Assembly (NCBI GenBank): GCA_022841825.1
Contig: JALHQT010000006.1
Location: forward strand, 1 to 64,000
Source: Anaerolineae bacterium
GTDB lineage: Bacteria; Chloroflexota; Anaerolineae; Aggregatilineales; Phototrophicaceae
Length of the DNA: 64,000 nt
Direction: 5' to 3'
The translations under genes and the position numbers were made by a program. The notes beneath the pieces were generated by a model. That model searched no databases, had not been told where the DNA came from, and worked only from the letters and a program-made list of their open reading frames with translations. Of this stretch, positions 59,273 to 64,000 are shown in pieces (position 1 is the first letter of the stretch; every line of letters starts with the position of its first letter).

Positions 59273-59274
59273 AT

Positions 59275-60999
59275 CTACCCAAGCTGCCCTGCCGTCACGG
59301 GCAGCATCAGCGCCGACGGGTGCAGCACGTCATGATAGATCGTCTGCTCCGCCACCCTGACCGTCTGCCCGCTCACCCACGACTCGCCTGTGCCCAGGTT
59401 GCGCGCCCAGCGTGGATGCGCACCGCTGGCGACCAGTAGGCGGATGCGATGCCCGCGCTTGAAGTGATACGCCGTCGCCCACAGATCAATCTCGATACAT
59501 TGCGTACCATCCGGCAAACGCGATGCACGTTCCGGCGTGACGCGGACGAAACCATCACAGATGTTGATCGAGCGCCCATCGGGATAGACATCACACAGCC
59601 GCGCGAAAAAATCGGTATGATCGACGGACGAATGGGCGTACAGCGTTAACCGCCCTGTCCCGATGATCTCGACGGGACTTGTGAGCACGGCTGATGTGTA
59701 GGTCAGCACGTCACTGCGCCGTTCAAGCGGGCGGTTGTCCTTTGCGCCCGCACGCGGATTGAATTGATTGCCGCCCAGGATCGGTGTCGGATGGCTTGGA
59801 TCGTAGACGTAGCCGTCGAACGACTCCGACTCGTCCGATTGAGCGCGTGTGAGCGTCCGCCCTGCGCCAAGATAGAGCAGCGCCGGGCGAGACGACGGCG
59901 GGAAGTCTTTGAGCGCGCGCCATTGGTTCAACCCCATGATGTAGAGATGAACGGGGCGCTCGCGCTGTGCCTGAGTATTCCCATGCAGATGCACATCGAA
60001 CCAGCGCAGCCCTTCGCGCAGCGCCAGCGGGCTGACCATGCCGTTGAAGTGATGGTTGGGTCCAATCGTCAGGTACGGCGTTTGCCCGGACATTCGGAGT
60101 GCGTCGTAATCCGCCAGCAGCCCGCGCAGGAAGAAATCGTACCAGCCGCCGACCAGATGCACCGCCGTGCCTTCGGTGAGGCGAATCTTCTCGCTCAGAT
60201 CCCGCCAAAGAGGGTCGTCTGCATCGCGGTGTTCCAGCCAGTTGCGATAATAATCGACCGGCTTCCCGACCGCGACCGCCTCAGCGTCGCCAATCGGCAG
60301 GTGCTGAAACGCCGGTTCGATCTGCTTCTCGACAGAGGTCAGCATGAACAAAGTCGCCGGGTAGGGATTGCGCTTGTGCTTTTCCAGGGTATCCAGGATA
60401 GCAACCCAGCGCATCGCCAAGCCCAGATCGAGCGTGTCATCTGGCATCAGCACGCTGCGCAGATCGGAGCTGGTGACGATTGGCATAATCGCCTTGACCT
60501 GGGGCGCATGAGGCGCAAGCGCCCACTGCACGATGCCCAAATAGCTGGGACCCCACATTCCAACCTTGCCATCGTGCCAGGGCTGCGCGTCCAGCCATTT
60601 GAGGGTCGCCAAGCCATCATCCGTTTCGTCAAACGGCGGGTTGAATACGCCGCCTGATTCAAAGCGCCCGCGCGTGTCCTGGATAATGACATGATAGCCG
60701 CGTTCGGCGAACAAGCGGGCGATGAAGGCGAGAAACGCGCCAAACGGGCTGTAGCGACCGCTGCGCCCATAGGGGGAACGGATCAGGATGGTCGGCAGCG
60801 GCGACTCCGATTGGGGTGAATAGTGATCCGCCACCAGGAGAACGCCATCGCGCGCAGGAATTTGCAGCCTGCGTTCGATATGAACGCGGTAACGCGGTGC
60901 GGGCAACCGCGCCGCCGACGCCAGCAGGCGGCGGCGTAACCCAAACAGGCTCGCCAATGCTAAAGCGATCAGCGTCAGCCATGCCCAGAAACGTTTCAT
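59275..60999 (-). CDS. CocE/NonD-type alpha/beta hydrolase
   Basis: A 574-residue protein with an N-terminal anchor (FWAWLTLIALALASLFGL). The hydrolase part has the family strand LLVADHYSPQSESPLPTILI with RSPYGRSGRYSPFG, the nucleophile elbow GMWGPSYLGIVQWAL (Ser near residue 151) and GGWYDFFLRGLLADY holding the catalytic acid. The C-terminal beta jelly roll (HTDFFARLCDVYPDGRSINI, HRIRLLVASGAHPRWARNLG) is the X-Pro dipeptidyl-peptidase C domain. It hydrolyses an ester or peptide-like substrate, probably outside the membrane. GGAGGG precedes the ATG at 60999. Confidence 0.9.
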   Translation of the reverse strand: MKRFWAWLTLIALALASLFGLRRRLLASAARLPAPRYRVHIERRLQIPARDGVLLVADHYSPQSESPLPTILIRSPYGRSGRYSPFGAFLAFIARLFAERGYHVIIQDTRGRFESGGVFNPPFDETDDGLATLKWLDAQPWHDGKVGMWGPSYLGIVQWALAPHAPQVKAIMPIVTSSDLRSVLMPDDTLDLGLAMRWVAILDTLEKHKRNPYPATLFMLTSVEKQIEPAFQHLPIGDAEAVAVGKPVDYYRNWLEHRDADDPLWRDLSEKIRLTEGTAVHLVGGWYDFFLRGLLADYDALRMSGQTPYLTIGPNHHFNGMVSPLALREGLRWFDVHLHGNTQAQRERPVHLYIMGLNQWRALKDFPPSSRPALLYLGAGRTLTRAQSDESESFDGYVYDPSHPTPILGGNQFNPRAGAKDNRPLERRSDVLTYTSAVLTSPVEIIGTGRLTLYAHSSVDHTDFFARLCDVYPDGRSINICDGFVRVTPERASRLPDGTQCIEIDLWATAYHFKRGHRIRLLVASGAHPRWARNLGTGESWVSGQTVRVAEQTIYHDVLHPSALMLPVTAGQLG

Positions 61000-61027
61000 C
61001 TTTCACCCTCCCGACGAGGGCGCTGCA

Positions 61028-62245
61028 TTATGCCATCGCCACCGGCTGTGGCAGCCGCCCCGTGTCGACAAACTGCGCCAGGAATGTTCGCACCATGCCG
61101 TCATCCACTGGCGGACAGGCATAGCCCCAATTCCGCAGCGCCGCCACCGTCTTCTCGCTTCCCAGCGCACGGAAATGTGACTCGTCTATCCCTAGCATAC
61201 GCCGTGCAAACTGAATATGGAAGAACGGCATGAGCGGATAGAGCGGATTGTGATCAGGGTCGGCGACTTCTTCTATCGCCTGCACCCATTGATGGAACGG
61301 CAAGTGCTGGACGGCATAACCCACCTTCTCGACCGAGTCGAAGATGTCGCGCCAGTGGATGGGATTCGGATTCAGCAGATGGAAGACACGCCCCAACGAC
61401 TCTGGCTTCTGGCTCAGATAGACCATCGCGCCCGCCACATAATTGACCGGCGTCATGTCCATCGCATTGCGGATGTCCGGCGCATAACCCGCCAACACGC
61501 TTCCGATCAGGATGCGGGCGACGAAGTCATCGCTGTTGGAGACTCCGCTGCGGCTGTCGCCGACGATCAAGCCGATGCGGTGGATCGTCACCGGAATACC
61601 CCGATCCCGCGCCAGGCGCACGACCGCTTCGCCGACATACTTTGAGCGGAAGTAGCCGACATCCGGGCACTTACTGGCGTCCAGCGCATCCTCTTCGCCG
61701 CCGCCGACAAGTTCCTGGTACGCCATCAGAATGCCAAGCGACGATACATAATGCACGGGTTTCGTCCTGATCGTCGTTGCCAATCGCAGCGCCTCTTCGG
61801 TGCCGCCCACGTTCGCCGACTTCAAATACTCGTACGGTGCGACATAACTCAATTTGCTGCCACAGTGATAGATAACATCGATTTCAGCCGCCATACGCGC
61901 GAACTGCTCCGGCGACCAGCCGAAGCGTACCGCCTTCAGATCGCCCAGGACGGGCAGCACGCGCGCCGCGAAACGCTCTGACCACAAGCCGTAACTCGCC
62001 AGATTCTCGCGGATGCGCGCGAATCCTGCGACCGGATCATGTGCGCGCACCAGGCAGTGAATGTGCGCGCTCGTCTGATCGAGCAGTTCACGCAGCAAAT
62101 ACGCGCCGACGAAGCCTGTCGCGCCTGTCAGAAAGATATGGTGCGGCGGTTTGTTCAGGTCAACCGCTGTGGGCAGCGGCTGGATCGCCGGGTCGAGCCG
62201 CGCTTCGGCATCCAGATCAAACCCCGGCTGTTGTGATGGAAACAT
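61028..62245 (-). CDS. Thioester-reductase-domain (SDR) protein
   Basis: A 405-residue NAD(P)-dependent reductase of the male-sterility/thioester-reductase type, the domain that releases acyl chains from carrier proteins as aldehydes in carboxylic acid reductases and NRPS/PKS systems. It starts with IFLTGATGFVGAYLLRELLD (residues about 33-52), has VGDSRSGVSNSDDFVARILI and the Tyr-Lys pair in DVGYFRSKYVGEAVV. No adenylation or carrier domain is attached and no such genes lie near. Adjacent genes encode a patatin and a wax ester synthase, so a role in fatty aldehyde/alcohol formation is plausible. GAGGGGG precedes the ATG. Confidence 0.85.
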   Translation of the reverse strand: MFPSQQPGFDLDAEARLDPAIQPLPTAVDLNKPPHHIFLTGATGFVGAYLLRELLDQTSAHIHCLVRAHDPVAGFARIRENLASYGLWSERFAARVLPVLGDLKAVRFGWSPEQFARMAAEIDVIYHCGSKLSYVAPYEYLKSANVGGTEEALRLATTIRTKPVHYVSSLGILMAYQELVGGGEEDALDASKCPDVGYFRSKYVGEAVVRLARDRGIPVTIHRIGLIVGDSRSGVSNSDDFVARILIGSVLAGYAPDIRNAMDMTPVNYVAGAMVYLSQKPESLGRVFHLLNPNPIHWRDIFDSVEKVGYAVQHLPFHQWVQAIEEVADPDHNPLYPLMPFFHIQFARRMLGIDESHFRALGSEKTVAALRNWGYACPPVDDGMVRTFLAQFVDTGRLPQPVAMA

Positions 62246-62473
62246 GCAAAACCCCCTCGTGGTTCGCCAGAAACACTATCTCCTTACCGATATACCGCGC
62301 TTCTGCCCCCCGCCATAGTGTCAGAGGGAGGGTTTAAGGGCGGAGATTCATCATGTTTCTTCCACGAGAGTGTCATCCAGCGTAGCGAACAATGATCTTT
62401 GTCGGTAACCACAATGACAAGAGTGATCTAGACTACAGGAATAAGGCATCGTGTCACAACGGAGCAACCCTTC

Positions 62474-63526
62474 ATGCGCGAACTGCCACTTCTGCAACGC
62501 AAGCCCGGTACCGCGCTCGTCCTGAGCGGCGGTGCAACCAAAGCGTTTTATTTCCACCTGGGTGTGCTCAAAGTGCTCGGCATCGATGATGTCTCGTCCA
62601 TCGTCGGGACCAGCGCGGGTGCCGTGATCGGCGCATTTGTCGCATCCGGCATTGACCTGCACACACTTGAAAGCGCGATTCACCAGAAGCAGGTCTATCT
62701 GCCGCGCTTCGATACCTGGATGCGCACGATGACCTCCGACATGCTGTTTCGCCCGCAGTACGGGGATGTCCTGCGTCAGGTACTCGCGACGGGGTGGAGC
62801 GGCTTCCGCTTCGCGTTATCGCTGCCGCGCCTCTTCAACAAGGATATGCTGGCAGAGTTGATCGACTCCATCCTGCACAGCCAGTCGCATGTTTCGGCGT
62901 TCTTCGACGAAGGCGCACTGGAAAAGCTGGTGCAGGCGTCACTGCCTTCATCGAATTTCGCCGATGCCGAGATCGACCTCTATATCACCGCGACCGCCCT
63001 CGACCGCTCGCAGCGGGCGGTCTTTAATGCCAGATATGACTTTGAAGACGATCACAACCTGTTCATGACCGGCGTCCCGATCCACACCGCCGTTCGCGCC
63101 AGCAGCGCCATCCCCGGCATGTTTGAGCCGGTGCGTATCGCCGGGCGCTATTTCATTGATGGCGAATTCAAGCAGACGCTTTCGGCGGACGTTGGCATTC
63201 AGGTGGCAGATCGAGTCGTCATTTCGCACACCTACCAACCGCTCCAGTTGAAAACCGGCAGCGTGCGCGACCTGGGCTGGGTCAACATCCTCAAACAAAG
63301 CACATTCATGGTTCTGCGCGAGCGGATCGCCACCTGGCACGAAATCTACGAACGGGAACACCCGGACAAGAAGATCCTCTGGATCGAACCCGATGTCGAT
63401 GATGTCGAATTCTTTCTTGCACCGGAGTTCTCATTCCGTCCCGAAATCCAAACGATGCTGATTCAAACAGGCGAGCGTGCTGCATTGCGCGCTTTGGAAC
63501 AGGTCAGCGTGCGAGAGCGCAATTAA
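62474..63526 (+). CDS. Patatin-like phospholipase
   Basis: A 350-residue patatin-fold lipid acyl hydrolase. It has the oxyanion loop LVLSGGATKAFYFHLGVLKV (Lys where Arg is usual), the nucleophile serine in GTSAGAVIGAFVASG and the partner aspartate in YFIDGEFKQTL. It probably cleaves phospholipid or other acyl esters. The start at 62474 has GGAG 8 bases upstream. It is divergent from the thioester reductase gene, and directly upstream of the wax ester synthase gene (62-base gap), so a lipid metabolism role is supported by context. Confidence 0.9.
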   Translation: MRELPLLQRKPGTALVLSGGATKAFYFHLGVLKVLGIDDVSSIVGTSAGAVIGAFVASGIDLHTLESAIHQKQVYLPRFDTWMRTMTSDMLFRPQYGDVLRQVLATGWSGFRFALSLPRLFNKDMLAELIDSILHSQSHVSAFFDEGALEKLVQASLPSSNFADAEIDLYITATALDRSQRAVFNARYDFEDDHNLFMTGVPIHTAVRASSAIPGMFEPVRIAGRYFIDGEFKQTLSADVGIQVADRVVISHTYQPLQLKTGSVRDLGWVNILKQSTFMVLRERIATWHEIYEREHPDKKILWIEPDVDDVEFFLAPEFSFRPEIQTMLIQTGERAALRALEQVSVRERN

Positions 63527-63588
63527 GGACTTGGGCATGTCCAGCGGCGAGCTGCCGACTCGCTGTTGATGAAGGGGAGAAGTGAGCG

Positions 63589-64000
63589 ATGAAACAAGAG
63601 CCGGAATTCTTAGGTCCTGTCGATACTGCATTCCTGCATGTCGAAAGCGATGTCGCGCCCATGAACATCGGCGCAGTTTCGCTGTTTGAAGGCAGGATCA
63701 CCTTTGAAGCGTTCATCAAACATGTGGACGACCGCATTCACCAGGCACCGACATACCTCAAGCGTCTTGTCATCCCACCCTTCAATGTGGGGCAGCCGCG
63801 CTGGATGGATGACCCGATGTTTGATGTTCGCAGTCACGTTTTCAAGGCGCGTGTGGATGCGCCGGGCGGTGAGGAGCAGATACGCCGTTTGGCGGGCAAG
63901 CTGATCAGCAGCCGCCTTGACCGGAACAAGCCGCTGTGGGAGATCTACTATCTCGATGGGCTGACCGATGACCGTACCGCGCTGCTCTTCAAAGTCCATC
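63589..64000 (+). CDS. Wax ester synthase/diacylglycerol acyltransferase, 5' part
   Basis: The window ends inside this gene, so only 137 codons are visible. They match the N-terminus of bacterial WS/DGAT proteins: FLGPVDTAFLHVESDVAPMN, the RWMDDPMFDVRSHVFKARVD region and SSRLDRNKPLWEIYYLDGL, and they stop at ALLFKVH, just at the first His of the expected HHxxxDG catalytic motif. The enzyme joins fatty acyl-CoA to fatty alcohols or diacylglycerol. AGGGGAG lies 8 bases before the ATG at 63589. It would use products of the adjacent patatin and reductase. Confidence 0.88.
   Translation, partial: MKQEPEFLGPVDTAFLHVESDVAPMNIGAVSLFEGRITFEAFIKHVDDRIHQAPTYLKRLVIPPFNVGQPRWMDDPMFDVRSHVFKARVDAPGGEEQIRRLAGKLISSRLDRNKPLWEIYYLDGLTDDRTALLFKVH

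Larger units (their letters stand above)
58849..59274. repeat. Gene-free 426-base stretch with nested repeats
   Basis: This gap between a hypothetical protein and the CocE-type hydrolase contains: a CAGCACTCAGTACT word at 58891-58908; a C-rich/G-rich hairpin at 58937-59003 with CCCCTCTCC pairing to GGAGAGGGG; a second CAGTACTCAGCACT word at 59017-59035; a membrane-protein gene remnant at 59040-59150 (listed separately); and the TTGAACCGCAAAG hairpin at 59181-59272. No intact gene is supported. Confidence 0.7.

Overview
The window is a GC-rich bacterial chromosome segment that looks like Chloroflexota, probably class Anaerolineae or a close relative. This is inferred from gene style: a Ser/Thr kinase fused to beta-propeller (PD40) repeats, many SH3/LysM/Ig-type lipoproteins, an NB-ARC/TPR regulator with its LuxR helix-turn-helix at the N-terminus, a glucokinase-like ROK protein beside a phosphofructokinase, DUF433/DUF5615 toxin-antitoxin pairs, and intergenic spaces filled with several families of short hairpin repeats. 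No rRNA, tRNA, CRISPR array, insertion sequence or prophage was seen. TGA is an ordinary stop codon in most genes here, so the standard bacterial code applies.

Layout. 1-9 kb: NADP-reductase-like protein, Ser/Thr kinase, DinB protein, a dead-M23/SH3/glycosidase fusion, an acetyltransferase, an aldo/keto reductase and methionine aminopeptidase. 9-13 kb: gatA, then two tandem thioredoxin-fold (TlpA-like) lipoproteins. The upstream member of this pair (11461-12048, minus strand) is interrupted by one in-frame TGA exactly where its sister has the first cysteine of the WCxxC active site. Homology continues on both sides, and hairpins resembling a bacterial SECIS lie just downstream. I read it as a probable selenocysteine (UxxC) protein that ordinary gene calling would split in two. 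This is the strongest lead in the window. 12-18 kb: flippase-like membrane protein, alpha/beta hydrolase, GlpC-like Fe-S protein, class III CoA-transferase, zinc-ribbon protein. 18-32 kb: secreted and lipoprotein genes, a trypsin-like protease followed by a free copy of its N-terminal domain, a membrane MutS-like ATPase, a zinc metallopeptidase, a class III aminotransferase and a large HTH/NB-ARC/TPR regulator.

32-42 kb is a sugar-use locus. On the minus strand, in transcription order, lie a LacI regulator, a binding protein made of two tandem copies of the same domain, a permease, an ATPase, a DUF4432 epimerase-like protein and a LacD-type aldolase. On the plus strand, divergently, lie a phosphofructokinase and a ROK kinase. 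A perfect 14-bp LacI-type palindrome sits in the divergent spacer. Together the genes can import a hexose, phosphorylate it twice and cleave it; the actual sugar is not evident.

42-53 kb: a P-domain/Ig-like secreted protein, a LysM protein, two binding-protein-like extracytoplasmic proteins (one fused to a von Willebrand A domain), HEAT-repeat and sirtuin and beta-propeller genes joined by ATGA overlaps, then endonuclease III and two histidine kinases that overlap head to tail. 53-55 kb: a duplicated DUF433/DUF5615 toxin-antitoxin cassette with a ribbon-helix-helix-like gene between the copies. 55-64 kb: methionyl-tRNA synthetase, an NAD-dependent epimerase, a CocE-type hydrolase, and a lipid cluster of thioester reductase, patatin and a wax ester synthase/DGAT that runs off the window end.
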